Assembly: GCA_004835665.1 (NCBI GenBank)
Contig: RBKR01000008.1
Location: 62,001-126,000, forward strand
Length of the DNA: 64,000 nt
From: Phoma sp. XZ068
Taxonomy: Eukaryota > Ascomycota > Dothideomycetes > Pleosporales > Didymellaceae
Reading direction: 5' to 3'
The number at the start of each line of letters is the position of its first letter. Within the stretch, counting starts at the first letter, position 1. The notes below the pieces were generated by a model that made no database searches, was not told the DNA's origin, and saw only the letters and a program-made list of their open reading frames with translations. This document shows, piece by piece, positions 39,924 to 51,957 of this stretch. Made by a program: the position numbers and the translations under genes.

Positions 39924-42365
39924 TCAGAGTAGATCATTAAAATTTTGAGTAGAGGCGTCTATGCTTGAATCCACATCAGGTAGCATACCAGCTGGATAGT
40001 CCATCGCGTACCTTTCTGACTCCCAAAGCATGCGCATGATAATGTCATTATCCCCGATCAAGGTGGGATCCATGGGTTGCATGTCATTCAGCCCATCTAA
40101 AGGAAGACTTTCCAGCCACTCTGCCGATGAGATATCCTGTATGGTCATCTCAGGACTTGGGAGTTGTGTCGCGATAACTTCGGGGTCATCTGACTCGCCT
40201 GTCCCATCTGGTAAAAACACACAGTCCACCAGATTCCCTCGAGACGCGCGCTTTTTGCGGAGCAATCGTTCGTTATACGCCTTGATAGCCTGGTGGAAAC
40301 TTGACAAGATGTTATAGTATTGCTCGGCTTGTGGACTGAGATGTCGGAGCTCGCCCAATACATGGAGTGATTTGAGGAATGCCGTCCGTCGCTCTGAAGT
40401 ATTTGTTGTGTCCTCAACAAGTAAGGAGAAGCCCAACACAAGGCCTGTCGCGAATATCCATGCCCTTTAAAGCCATTAGAGACATTCATTATCCTAAGAA
40501 TAGTTTCTCTTCACTTACTTGAGGATGCACATGTTTCCAAGTAGGTGGCCCGACCTCATAACCTGGTGGCACATGTGTGCCATGAATGTAGCCGCCTCAA
40601 TACACGCATTAGCTAACTGATCAATCTTGGCCTTTCCGGCGATATGGTGATTCTTGAGTGACTTCGGTCCGTCCGAGAGTTGAGGTACAACGTGTTGTAT
40701 GAGGAATTGGCGCGTGACCAAGATTACACTGAAGTAGTAGGCCCCGGAGACATGGACATTTCCGATCATACTATGTCTGCTATTGGAGGACTCTCCACCG
40801 GTCGTTTGACGCAATATGGAGGGGAAATCACGACTGCGTTGCTGTAATGCTAAGACAAGGCTTTCAGCCGTGTCTACGTCAAGCTCCCGTTGGCCAGACT
40901 TTTTGACAGCGTTGTCAAGGACTGCTGTTATCTCGTAGGTGGCATCAAGTGCCAGTGCTCGATATAAGACGTCCACCTCATAATCAGTTCCGTCGCTGAC
41001 GTAGCTAGACTGACCTTTTCGAAGTATCGGGGTGGTACTCGAACGTCCAAGAATAGAGTTGCAGACGACATCGAACACACGTATGCTTTTTGCTGCGCGA
41101 AGTCTGCGATGAGGGAAATACTGTCAGATAACATGTCTTCTTACGCATCCAGCGAGTGTTGAACACATACCTGGCGTTTCGGGTGGAAGGAGAAGTGTGC
41201 TTGTATTGAGCAGACTCATGTAAGCCAAGTATGTCGGCAGCTTTGGACGCACAACCAAGATACATAAAGGCAGAGTTACGCCGACATGCTCCTAACATGT
41301 AGAATGCCATGAGAAGAAACACTCGAACAAAGTCTAGGCTTGGGTTCTCTAGCATTTGTGCCAAAGCTAGCTTGCGAGCATAAAAGAATAGCTCGGCAGC
41401 CCAAGTTACAGCATCTTTGGTTGGGCCATAACATTGGGCGCCAATTGCGACCATAAGATACAGCGATGCGGTTTCAAGGCTCTGCGGGCCTTGTGAAGAG
41501 GGCATCTTCTCACGCATGTTCGTTGGTGACTCTGTCTGTAACAAGTGACATACTTCTTCCCAAGTGTATAAATCAAGAAGACCATTCGACTGCAAGAACC
41601 TCAGTAATCTCGAAGGGAGTGCAGGCCACGGAGACAAGAACTTACAGCGTCGAAGAAGTACTGTATATAGGCTTTTTTGTCTGCAACACTGAGCCCTTCG
41701 TAAAAGTGACTTGAACCCTTGTCAACAGCATCTGCTTCGAACAACTTTTGACTTTCTTGTGCATCAGTGAAACCAGAAGGGCCAACATGTCGTTCTAGTG
41801 TCTTTTGGAGGAATTGCAAAAATGAAATTGCCGCTGTATTTCCAATGAACACTGTTCAAAATATTAGTTAACAACCTATTGGGTCTGTTGAGAGTTTCTC
41901 TAGTCCATGCTTACCTTTCTCCCCGCTAACACTTGATAACATAACAGGCGGCTGAGCCATATCTTCTATGGAGGATGCCCGCGTATCGTTGTTCTGGGAG
42001 CTTTCTGCAGAAGTATGCTCCTGCATTTCGGTAGCAAAGCCGGAATCCAGGTTGCGTGCCGATAAAGTAGTGGGTCCACGAAAGTCCCATGAGTTCGGAG
42101 ATATCATGGTCTCGTTATTGGTCCCGCTTCCTTCGAATACCAATGGCGCATCCTGCGCCGGAGCTAATTGCGGACGTGCTGACGGGTGCTGTGGTAATGG
42201 GTGATGCCGCCGACCAGCAGTATAGTGGCAGATGCCATTATACCCTTTCTTTTGGCACGGATTGCAAGGCTGATTGCCATCACAACGCTTCTTAGATGTT
42301 TTGCACTGATCGCATGCCCTGACAACTCGTTGACGGTCTTGTGGCTTCACCGGCCGGCGGGGCAT
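39924..42365 (-). CDS. Zn2Cys6 transcription factor with fungal_trans-type middle domain
   Basis: Five exons (42365-41915, 41851-41646, 41589-41171, 41103-40519, 40464-39924) with introns of 63, 56, 67 and 54 bp join in phase to 733 residues. The binuclear zinc cluster has cysteines at 18, 21, 28, 34, 37 and 46 (CDQCKTSKKRC...CNPC...C) with basic flanks. The middle homology region (about 220-560) contains SLETASLYLMVAIGAQC and GACRRNSAFMYLG, typical of fungal-specific transcription factor domains. The C-terminus is acidic (DISSAEWLESLPLDG), a likely activation region. It sits inside the catabolic cluster and is the obvious candidate for its pathway-specific regulator; that role is inference. 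Confidence 0.92.
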
Positions 42366-43132
42366 TGGAGGCGGTAGATGTCTTCAGTGCGTCATGTGAC
42401 CAATTTTATGCAGGACTCGATGTGCAGTGCAGAAGCCGCTCAAAGTGTGAGGAAAAATGGGGTTCGCGGAAGGCGCTTAAGGGGCAGCAGCTGCCGACGT
42501 AGCTAATGTTATATTACCAGCATCTTTTCGCTTGCTGTGACAAAACGATAACGATTCGTAGATCTTAAGTGGTAATCTCGGACCAACTGCCCCGCGCCCT
42601 TGTCACAGGCAGCGATAAGCGTAGCGCGACGCGGGGTAACACGCTAGGCAGCTCTGGTGCATGATCCGAGATATGAGAATCGTCGGGTAGTGTTCCGGAA
42701 TATCCGCTGAGTCGCGAAACCAATTGTCGACTTACAACGATGCTCCAGTAACGTTCGATGTTGAGAGTGATATATGGAATGTATTCACAAAGTGTAGAAT
42801 GCGTAACAAAGCCTTTTACATCATGTGCACACCACCCAAATTTGATCGATATGGGTCTGTGGCATTGCATGAGACCTGGTCTCAAGGCTTCGCGATGATA
42901 GTAGTGAGCCTACCGACTCGAACAGCCGCACAGTTCGCGCTTGCCATGCTTCGCAAGGCACATTCAGTAACAATAGCTGATACGTGGTACGAGGGTAACT
43001 ATTTGGGTAGGTAGCCGTCTGGCTATAACAAGGGAACAGTTTTGCAGCAAGCATTTCACTAGCGAAACCATTCACCTATTCATTCACTTCAAACATGACA
43101 TTGCCTTGAAAATCTTCTGTTTTGTTGAATAT
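42366..43132. promoter_or_regulatory. Regulator promoter and decarboxylase 3' region
   Basis: 767 bp between the start of the Zn2Cys6 gene and the stop of the decarboxylase gene, both on the minus strand. A CCGCTGAGTCGCG sequence at 42704-42716 resembles the CCGCTG...CTCGCGG sites found in the decarboxylase/hydroxylase promoter. No additional gene was found. Confidence 0.35.
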
Positions 43133-44214
43133 CTAGATAACCTTCGTGTTCGAGTCCTTATATTCCCCAAGCTTGAACAGGCGCTTCGAATTCTCCCTTC
43201 CGATCTTAAGGCGGTCTCCGGTATTCATCTCAGCGTTATCGAACCAAGTACAGCCATCCTCGAAGGTCTCGAAAGGATAGTCCACAGAAAACAATATGCG
43301 ATCAGCACTGACTTCGTCTTTCACGAAGTTCAATGTTGTTGTGGAGAAATGCCCTGACGTTGTGATCCAGAAGTTCTCGTTGAAATATTCACGAATGGTC
43401 TTCTTGCAGTCCAGTCCAGGCTTAAGCAGCTTCTTGCGATCTTCGAACCAGTGGTTTATCCGCCACATATCGAACGGGATATGCTCGCCCAAATGCCCGA
43501 GGATGACTTGAGCCTTTGGATGACGATCGAACACGCCGTTTGTGACCATGCCTAGAGCATGGAGACTGACACCGACAGCAAATGACAAAGGAGGGCCGAT
43601 GAGCCATTGGCGATCTTTCCAGAGCTTCTCAAAGACAATGCCGGTGGGGTTTCGGGGATGCAGGTACAGTGGTACGTCGAGATCTGTGAGTGTTTCCCAA
43701 AAGACATCCCATTCTGGTTGGTCGTAGAAGACGTAATCTTCGCCATCCACGCCAGCCCGCTGAGTGTCGTTTACTAATGCGCCTTTGAATCCGTACTTTG
43801 TTACAGTTCGGCGTAATTCTTCTGCAGCCTCCTTTGGGTTGTGCATCGAAAGTGTCCTGGGATTCAATCATTAGTTACGAGTTGGGTAACTTGTCTCACG
43901 TAACCAACTTACGCAAATGCTCCCAGCCTGTCAGGGAATGGTTTGATCTGCTCGGCAACATAGTCGTTAATCTCAACAGCCAAAGCCTGGGCTTCTTTGG
44001 GATCAAAGATGTCCTGAACACCCGGGGCAGTATATGATAGGATGGTGTATCCGACTCCGTATTGGTCGGCGAATTTGAGGCGAATATCGGTCAAATCTTG
44101 GATCTCTTTGGTATGTTTCTCTGCGTCTGTACTGAACAGACCCGCCCACCATTTCGTCTTTTCCTCCAATCGAGGCAAGGCAAAAGCCTCTTCAAGAATG
44201 ACCTTTCCGAGCAT
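43133..44214 (-). CDS. 2,3-dihydroxybenzoate decarboxylase-type amidohydrolase
   Basis: Two exons (44214-43913, 43856-43133) joined over a 56-bp intron give 341 residues. The ATG at 44214 (MLGKVILEEAF) is preferred over one seven codons upstream because it fits the family N-terminus. Metal and catalytic residues fall at Glu 8, His 167 (LYLHP) and Asp 293 (SVDYPFE). These are the same numbers as the ligands I recall for Aspergillus 2,3-dihydroxybenzoate decarboxylase, and GHLGEHIPF supplies the middle histidines (222, 226). The enzyme removes the carboxyl group from an ortho-hydroxybenzoate (2,3-DHBA to catechol in the archetype), cofactor Zn or Mn/Mg. It shares a divergent promoter with a salicylate-hydroxylase-like gene, which supports an aromatic-acid role. 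Confidence 0.9.
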
Positions 44215-44983
44215 AATACCGTTGTTGTGTATCACCTGATCTCAGTTTTGTTGGTTGGCGGAGGGAGTATGCTAGAGAAATAGCAAAGGTTGGAAGTACA
44301 AAGTTATGTGGAAAGAACAAGACGGAAGCTACTTATGAATCATGTGGACTATGATGATGGGGCCGGCAAGCATCAGCAGTCCACTATGGAGGATGCAGTG
44401 CCAAGCAAGTACGTTTACCGGCGTAATTGCCCGCTCCTCACACGTTGCAGAAAACCCCGCACATTCTTGCATTGCTAATTGGGGTGAACATCGTCAGCTT
44501 GCCGCTGCTCCTTGCCAATTACGGTAGCGTAGATGCAGAGGTGCATTAGCCGATATTGCTGCGGGCCCTGCGGCTATTGCGTACCGCTGGCCATGCCGAC
44601 CAATTAGCGCTTAGGATTGCCATTCGTAACTTTCAGAGCATATCCGCTGGTTTGCTCGCGGAAGTGTTCTTGCCGCTGATCTCGCGGAGAGCTTCACTTG
44701 TCGAATCGTGCGGTAGGCGATGCCGCAGACACCCGCGTGGTTTGGATTCTAGCCGCCGACCCGGAGGACAATTTACTAGTGATCGCGTAGATTATATTTC
44801 ACTACTAGTAAGTCTCGAAATATTGAAGTCAAGGCTATCATCAGCGTTCACTTGCATAAAATTCATTCTCTTCCACAACCCAAATACTTCAACATCAGGT
44901 TCACTCGCCATATAATCAGCGTCACCACTTTTCGAACTCCTAGAAATTTTAGGTCTTCGATATTACACCCAAGAAAAAGAAAC
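44215..44983. promoter_or_regulatory. Bidirectional promoter, decarboxylase / salicylate-hydroxylase-like genes
   Basis: 769 bp between divergent starts. Two related sites lie in direct orientation: CCGCTGGTTTGCTCGCGGA from 44644 and CCGCTGATCTCGCGGA from 44673. Both have CCGCTG and CTCGCGGA ends with different inner spacing. The second is also a CCG-N9-CGG, the same spacing as the one at 35499-35513. Such sites would suit a Zn2Cys6 dimer such as the one encoded next door. Confidence 0.5.
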
Positions 44984-46520
44984 ATGGGATCTCTACCGGA
45001 GAATGGCTGGCGGCGACTGAGCGTAGGTGTCATCGGAGGTGGCATTGGTGGTATGTCCACCGCAATTGCGCTTCGTCGAGCCGGCCACGATGTTGTCATC
45101 TACGAGCGCCACGATTTTGCAGGAGAGGCTGGAGCTTCAGTCTCTTGCGCTGCCAATGGTACCCGCTGGTTACACGAATGGGGTGTTGATGTCGAGAAGG
45201 GCGATCCAGTTGTGTTGAAGAAACTTATCAATAGGGACTGGAAGACCGGCGAACCTGTCAGTGTATATGATCTTGACGATTATGAAGAGCGATGGGGATA
45301 TGTCTACAACATGTTCCACCGACAATATATGCACAAGATGCTCATGGAATGTGCCTTGCAGAAGGAGGGTGCAGGAAGTCCGGCACAGTTGCTGGTCAAT
45401 CACGCGGTAAGGATCAATTCGGCGCCAGTTACATCTGGAATCATCTTTAAAGCAGTATTGACATTTCATTTAGTGTGAAACCATAGATCTGGAGTCTGGA
45501 ACCATCAAATTCACAAACGGCGTACAAAGTCAACATGACCTCATTATTGGAGCAGACGGCATTGGATCTGTAACGCGGAAACTCATTGGCCTACACCCTG
45601 AAAAGAGGCCCGCGGAGTCAAGTTGCTTACATGCAAACGTCTTGTCGAAAGATGCCAGGAAACTTGGTCTTGTGGACTACTCGCTTAACAGTGCACTCGA
45701 ATACTGGGGTGGCCAAGAAGGCAAGTGGGATAAGATCGTACTCTCACCATGCAATGGTGGCGAGCTTCTGTCCTACTACTGCTTCTTTCCTCGTTCAGCA
45801 GGAGATTATGTAAATCACACTTGGGGAGGTGCTGATCTGCCCGTCGAAGAACTTCTTGCGCCTTATCCTGAGCTTGATGCTCAAGTAAAGGCTCACCTTG
45901 CCATAGGCATAGAGGTTCAGCCTTGGCGTTTATGGGTACACCAACCTTACCCGTATCTGGTCAAAACAAACGTTGCTTTGCTTGGAGACGCCGGCCATCC
46001 GGTAAGTTCACTGTTGCCAATTCCTGGATCAATCTTAAGCTGACAACACTCGCAGATGATGCCCCATCAAAGTCAAGGAGCTTGCATGGCAATTGAAGAT
46101 GCAGCAGCGCTGGGCATACTCTTCAGCCAGGACTACTTTACTGGAGACGTGAAGGAGTCACTTGCTGTTTATGAAACGGTCCGCTTACCTCGCGCCACCA
46201 AGGTGCAATCGTCCGCTGCCAAAGCTGCGTACAATATCAACGAACGCATTGGTAAGTCATTTTATTGGCTATAGAAAGCAATTTCTGACTGTCATATCAC
46301 AGGCTTCTCCAGCAACACATCGCTCCCCAACTACAAAGTAGAGGATGAATCAAACAAACTTACTATTGAAGAGATGAATGGATACGATATGTACAAAGAT
46401 ATCGACCAAACCTTTGCTGAGCGACGAGGCGTACCGTACAAGGATAGCTACATCAAAGGGTTGCCGTTTGGACTGAAGCTGTCTAATGGGATTGTTGTCG
46501 ATCAATCTACGAAGTTGTAA
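44984..46520 (+). CDS. FAD-dependent aromatic hydroxylase (salicylate hydroxylase-like)
   Basis: Four exons (44984-45406, 45474-46001, 46056-46251, 46303-46520) with introns of 67, 54 and 51 bp join in phase to 454 residues. The GxGxxG FAD motif is VIGGGIGGMS (residues 16-25), followed by the ribose-binding Glu in YERH. A DLIIGADGIGS motif (DG) lies in the middle. The third FAD motif VALLGDAGHP (308-317) runs across the second intron into MMPHQSQGACMAIEDA, which validates the join. This is the class A para-hydroxybenzoate/salicylate hydroxylase family, using NAD(P)H and O2 on an activated ring. The neighbouring decarboxylase acts on hydroxybenzoates, so salicylate or a dihydroxybenzoate is a reasonable substrate guess, not proven. 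Confidence 0.9.
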
Positions 46521-49500
46521 TACGGAATACAGATGCTGGGTTTGCCTCAAAACAGGTATTTTTTAGATAGCTACTTGCGTACATCGATAATATAGAACTG
46601 TGCCAATTGTAGTTCAGTTCAAATGCCAGTGTCGAGGGTTGCAAGTTCATCGAGACTCTGACAAGATGATGTCTTCAACGGAGAAGCCTTGGATGGGTAA
46701 TCAAATCCAGGCCGTCGATGTTTCGAAAATTAGGACACGACATGATTGCACTCTCAAATCAAAGAGAAGTTACCCTCCATGACTGATGATCAAGTGGTAA
46801 ATGCATACTCTAAAGTTGTATGAAGTGTCTATCACCGCGAAAAATGAGCGTTGTATATGGAACAGCCAAACAAAGTACAATTTTCTATCCGCGTAACAAG
46901 CGACCAAAACGTCGTACACCAAGTATTCCACATGCAAACAGGATCGGCCCGCTACTAGGCGATGTCGTAGACAATGTTGATATATTTGGTCAGACATTCA
47001 CCAGCGTTTTGTACTGTCTCGTTTTTAGGCGTGTACCTAGTCATTTCACGACGCTTGTGACCTGACTATCTTACAGCACGCTGTCATAAACCTCATTCTC
47101 GGCGTACAAGAGCGGGGGATAGAGAGTGACCTGACCTCCTGTACCTAACAGTACCGAGGCTTACAAGTTTGGAAGATGGTTCGCCCCTTCATCTGCGAAA
47201 CACGGGGCATAGTACACCAATAACGGCTTTTCCGATGTAACCCTGATGTCTTTCACAACATTACCAAAGGTTTGTTCATTTACGCTTTGATTATACACTA
47301 GAACATGATGTGCTATTCATTTTGCGGCCTTTAGACTCTGAAGTGCACCTTGTAGGCGGAGCTACACGCCAAGCCCTTCATATCATACACTGCCAATGCA
47401 TCATCTCATTTGTGGAGAACCAAGTGCACTACCAGTATTCAGCTTCGGTGATTATTCAGCTTTTTCTGTGGTGAGATTCTTTCATGTTTGCCTGACTTTC
47501 ATCCCCTCATTGTCTTCGTCAGTGAGCACTGGCTATCTATTCGCACACACATGTTAGTACATCGTATGGTCTCGTCGTTATACCTAGTATGCGGTATATT
47601 TTGCATGGTTCATATGCTGTGGTATAGGGAACGAGAAAGACTCCTCCGCAAGAGGTGAGGGCCGCGTTCGAAAATCTGGGATCACCTTTGGGATCCGATG
47701 AAGTGAGCCAAGATTGGCCAGGAGCGGGTCTTTCCACTGTTGGAATATTTGCAACGCGAGCCTGATGCGGGAGCTAAGGATCTACACGGCCTGCAGGGAA
47801 CATGGGGGGAATGATTGAGGTGAGGGAGTGACTGACAGATCCTGTCCGGAACAAGCACAAGCCAGGAAGCGAGTTTGATGTTTGAGTAATATATCTAGCT
47901 TATCATCATGATTCCTATGTGGTAGTATGCCTCCTGCCCACTCTCATAAATATCGATCGTTGAATTCTCGCAGACAGCAAAGCAGGGAGTCATTTCGCAC
48001 GATCTCAAAAATTGGTTCAAAAGGAGTTATAGTCGTAGCGGTGCAGCAAAAGATCGAGTCATATTTTAACCATGGGAACCTGGGCTGAGTTGTGCGGAAG
48101 CCACCATTCTACAGGTGAGGTTGAATGTGAGTCAAGGCAGAAATTTGATTCAATCCAAGATGGACATATTAGCCGCCATCAACCAACTATTGCCAACATC
48201 GAAGTAAATCTTGGCCTGCGTTAGTTCCTCGTTGGGTAAATGCTGCCGGATTGTGCATCACAAATGTTGTGGAATCGTTGTGACGTCATCATCCGTCCAC
48301 AACATCAATGCCAGGACGCACCTGCATGCAAAGCAGGGTACATTTCACGCAGCAACGCCCCATCTTCAACGGTTGCTACGCAACAACTTAAGCCATTACC
48401 GATCTCACTAGTATATTATATCAGCCACATCGTTAGCTGTTTGGAATCCTTATACTAAGAGTGGCAAGCGCTCCGACTGATCTCCCAGGCTTGACGCTCT
48501 GGCGCTGTACCTGCAGCCCTGCTTACCTCAGATCTCCACAACCACGATAGCGCTGAGTCAAGGTATCTGCGCTAGCTAGGTTGTTGAACTAGTCACGTAT
48601 GGGGTGCCTCCGAGGCTCAGGCTGCATGTGCAAACTTCCTTCCCGAATGTTTGAGTAAGGCATGACTGGAGCGGAGTACAAGTGGAGACTGAGCATCGAG
48701 AGTATTGGGCGTCTTGCATGTGTGCTTCTGGGGATTTATCTTTGACAAACATCTCTCTATGAGAGCCTCAATTGTATTGGAAAGAATGTAATCGTAGACA
48801 TCAAGCCGGACAAACAATTGTACGGGTAAACAAACTTGGTCTCGGCTTGGGCGGTCCCGTCACCAAGAAAAGCTACTGATATCTGAGTAAGGTTTTACCG
48901 GAATTGCCACATCAAACCCGCTTCGCGCTGATGGTAAAAGTGCTGTGCTTCGCATATTTGCCTCCTTTGCTGACATTTGGTCCACGCGGTTTACGCGCGG
49001 ACATACGGCCTAAAGGCGAGACGTTGTAGGGTCGGCGGCTCCGACCTTCACACCCCTGTAACGTTGATACGGTCTGGTTAACGCCCAGACACCTTGACTA
49101 CCTTGTCGGCTTGGTGATACCTCGCACAACGTTCTCTTTGGGTAAAATAATGTTACCGATCTGCATGGAACGCTGACTTGACAACACATGATCTTCCGGG
49201 AGACTCAGGAAGTCATGTTTTTGACCAGGTCTCACATGTCAGTTCATGCTAGCTTACTAGTCTAGGACTATGATTGCCTGGAAGACGATACAATCATGGT
49301 CCTATCAGCAGTAGCAAATCCAGCAGCATTAGCAGCTTCCGGATGGGCGTGGCTTGGGCTGCAGCCACTCTTGATTCCTAACTCGATGGGAACGAGATAC
49401 CACCCTTTTAGTGGGCGATACATAAGCTGACCGGCAAATCTCAACTTTCTATGCATGACGAAACGTTTCATCCAGATGATCCAAACATACACTTAGCGCT

Positions 49501-49598
49501 GCATCTTTACGCAATTCGACCCTATGCTTCATAAGGAATACATATACAACCAACGATCCCACCCCGAACGGACAGAGCTTGTAGTTCTGTAAAAGGTT
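46521..49598. other. 3-kb gene-empty region
   Basis: No frame longer than about 80 codons has protein character on either strand, and no repeat family, RNA gene or transposon end was recognised. Base composition is ordinary rather than AT-collapsed, unlike the other deserts. The last few hundred bases should contain the downstream P450 promoter. Confidence 0.4.
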
Positions 49599-51525
49599 TT
49601 GGCCCTCACCCACTCAACCATGAGCACTCTCGTCCCATCCCATCAACCGTCACTGGTCGTTGCAAGTGGGGTCCTTTTTGTCGGTGCTTATCTTCTTTAC
49701 AAATGGCTTCTGCCAAAGCCTATCAGGGGCATACCCTACAATCCTAAGGCGACAAAATCCATATTTGGTGACATTCCAGACATGCTGAACCATCTCAAGC
49801 ATAGCAAGACAATATCTGACTGGATGGAGGGACATGTACAGCCAGTCCTATTTGTTACGTGGGACGCGCTGACTCTCAACAGAACATTAGACACAGTTCT
49901 CCAATCGTCCAAGTCTTCTTCAATTTATTTCAGAGGCCAGTAGTCATTATAAATGACTTCAAAGAGTCGCAAGACATCTTGATGCGACGAGGCAAAGAAT
50001 TTGACAAACCCGACATGATCAGTGATCTCCTCTACGGCATTGCTCGCGAGCATCACACAACTTTGAAGTCAACAGATGAAAAGTTCAGGTCACAGCGGAA
50101 GTGGCTACAGGATCTGATGTCGCCATCGTTCCTACACGGTGTTGCTGGCCCTCATCTTCATCAGACTTTCATGGAGTTGATCCAAATGTGGCAGCAGAAG
50201 ATGAGACTATCCGGTCTGGAACATCATCCCTTTCTGGTCAAGCCAGACATTACACACTCTGCACTCGAAGCGATTTGGGCTGCAATGTTTGGTGCAGGCG
50301 AGACGGCGACTATTACAATGAAGCAGGTCGACCTACTTTCCTCTTTGCAACCCGGGTCTATCAACGTATCCTCAGATGGTGCTCTCGATATTCCACAGGC
50401 AGATCGGGCACCTGCTTTTGATGCAATATTGAGACTCACTGATACGTTTGAGGGAGTGGTCAAGTCTCCGTTCCCTCGTATGTATGGGTGTAAGTTGCGC
50501 ACCTACTTGAGCGTCCGAAATGGAAGACTGACAAATTGTGCCCAGGGTTTCTGCCGTTCCGCTATGCGAACCTGGTAAAACTTAAGAATGACTTGATAAT
50601 CGAAGAGATCAGCAAAGCTGAACGAAGGTTGCATGACATCAATGGCGAACAGGGCAAGGTGTTCAATGCTGTCGACCACATGCTGCACAGGGAGGCACAG
50701 CAAGCTGCAAAAGAAGGCAGAAAACCTCAATACTACTCTAAACCTATGATTGCCGAGGTAGGCGCGTTCTAAACCTCACATTAATGAACCCCTGCTTTAA
50801 CTAATCTTACGTAGATATTTGGCCTTCTAATTGCTGGACACGACACGACCTCCACTACGTTGATGTGGACCTTAAAATTGTTTGCTGGTCACCCCACAGT
50901 TCAATCCAAGCTTCGTACCGAGTTGCGCTCCTCATACTCTGCAGCTTTCGCAGAAGGGCGTGTCCCTACTGCCCAAGAGATTGCCACGGCTTCCGTCGAT
51001 TATCTGGATGCCTGTATTGAAGAACTAGTTCGCTGCAGTCAGACTGCCACTCTCACATCTCGAACGAGCACCAAGGATGCCGTCATTTTGGGCCATGTCA
51101 TTCCTAAAGGGACCCGGGTCATAATGATGAGTCAGTCTAGCGGCATTTTAAAGCCGTCCCACAAGATTCCAGACTCGCTTCGTTCAACCACCTACCATAA
51201 TTCTGGCGGTGGCAAGATCGGTTCCTGGGACGAAACGGATGCTGAAGAAATGGCAGCTTTCAACCCCGATCGTTGGCTTAAAACTGAATCGGATGGTACC
51301 AAGGTCTTTGATGCAACACTTGGTCCACATCTAAGTTTCGGTGCAGGTCCACGTGGTTGTTTTGGACGCAAGCTAGCATACCTTGAACTGAGGTTGGCAA
51401 TTGTATTAGTTTTGTGGCACTTCGAATTGCAGAAGGTTCCGGACAACCTCGACAGCTACGAGGCCATCGAACAGCTTACCCACAATCCGGTTCAGTGCTA
51501 TGTCAAGCTCGGACCCGCACCATAA
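49599..51525 (+). CDS. Cytochrome P450 monooxygenase
   Basis: Four exons (49599-49835, 49883-50489, 50546-50757, 50815-51525) with introns of 47, 56 and 57 bp join in phase to 588 residues; an ATG at 49620 would give 581. A membrane anchor (SLVVASGVLFVGAYLLY) is followed by a proline-rich hinge. Landmarks: SPIVQVF, I-helix FGLLIAGHDTTSTT at the third join, ExxR as ELVR, PDRW, and the haem loop FGAGPRGCFG with Cys about 534. ER-anchored monooxygenase, substrate unknown. It lies 3 kb beyond the aromatic cluster and 430 bp before the HET gene; membership in either group is unproven. Confidence 0.9.
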
Positions 51526-51957
51526 AAATGTGCTTTAGTTCCTGTTCAAGTGAGGCCGCAAGGTATTTCACCAATAACTAGATAGTTCGAGAATGATTTG
51601 GACGATATCAACAATGCATGTGTCAAGCAAAGAAGTAGGAAATAGCGAAGCACAAAGCACCCTCGGTTTTTATGATATGTTCGTACTCTATCCATTATAT
51701 ATTCGTTACTGTGTGTCTGGTGTAGTCAATGATTTTGCCAATTAATCCTTTGCGTATCAGCTTCCGTGCAGCTAGAAACAGAATGATAATCCGATTTCGA
51801 CCTCCCTTTGGTTAAGTAAGAGACAGTTATCGCGTTTCAATACATAAAGGCGCGGGTGGACCATTGCACTTTTCAGTAAGGAAGCCCCGCCAAGAAACCA
51901 GCTGAAGTCCAGAGGCTATTCAAAATTTCTCAGCCTTTTGCTGATATGTGACCCCGC
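51526..51957. other. Intergenic / HET-gene promoter
   Basis: 432 bp between the P450 stop and the first possible ATG of the HET-domain gene on the same strand. No further feature was recognised. Confidence 0.4.
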
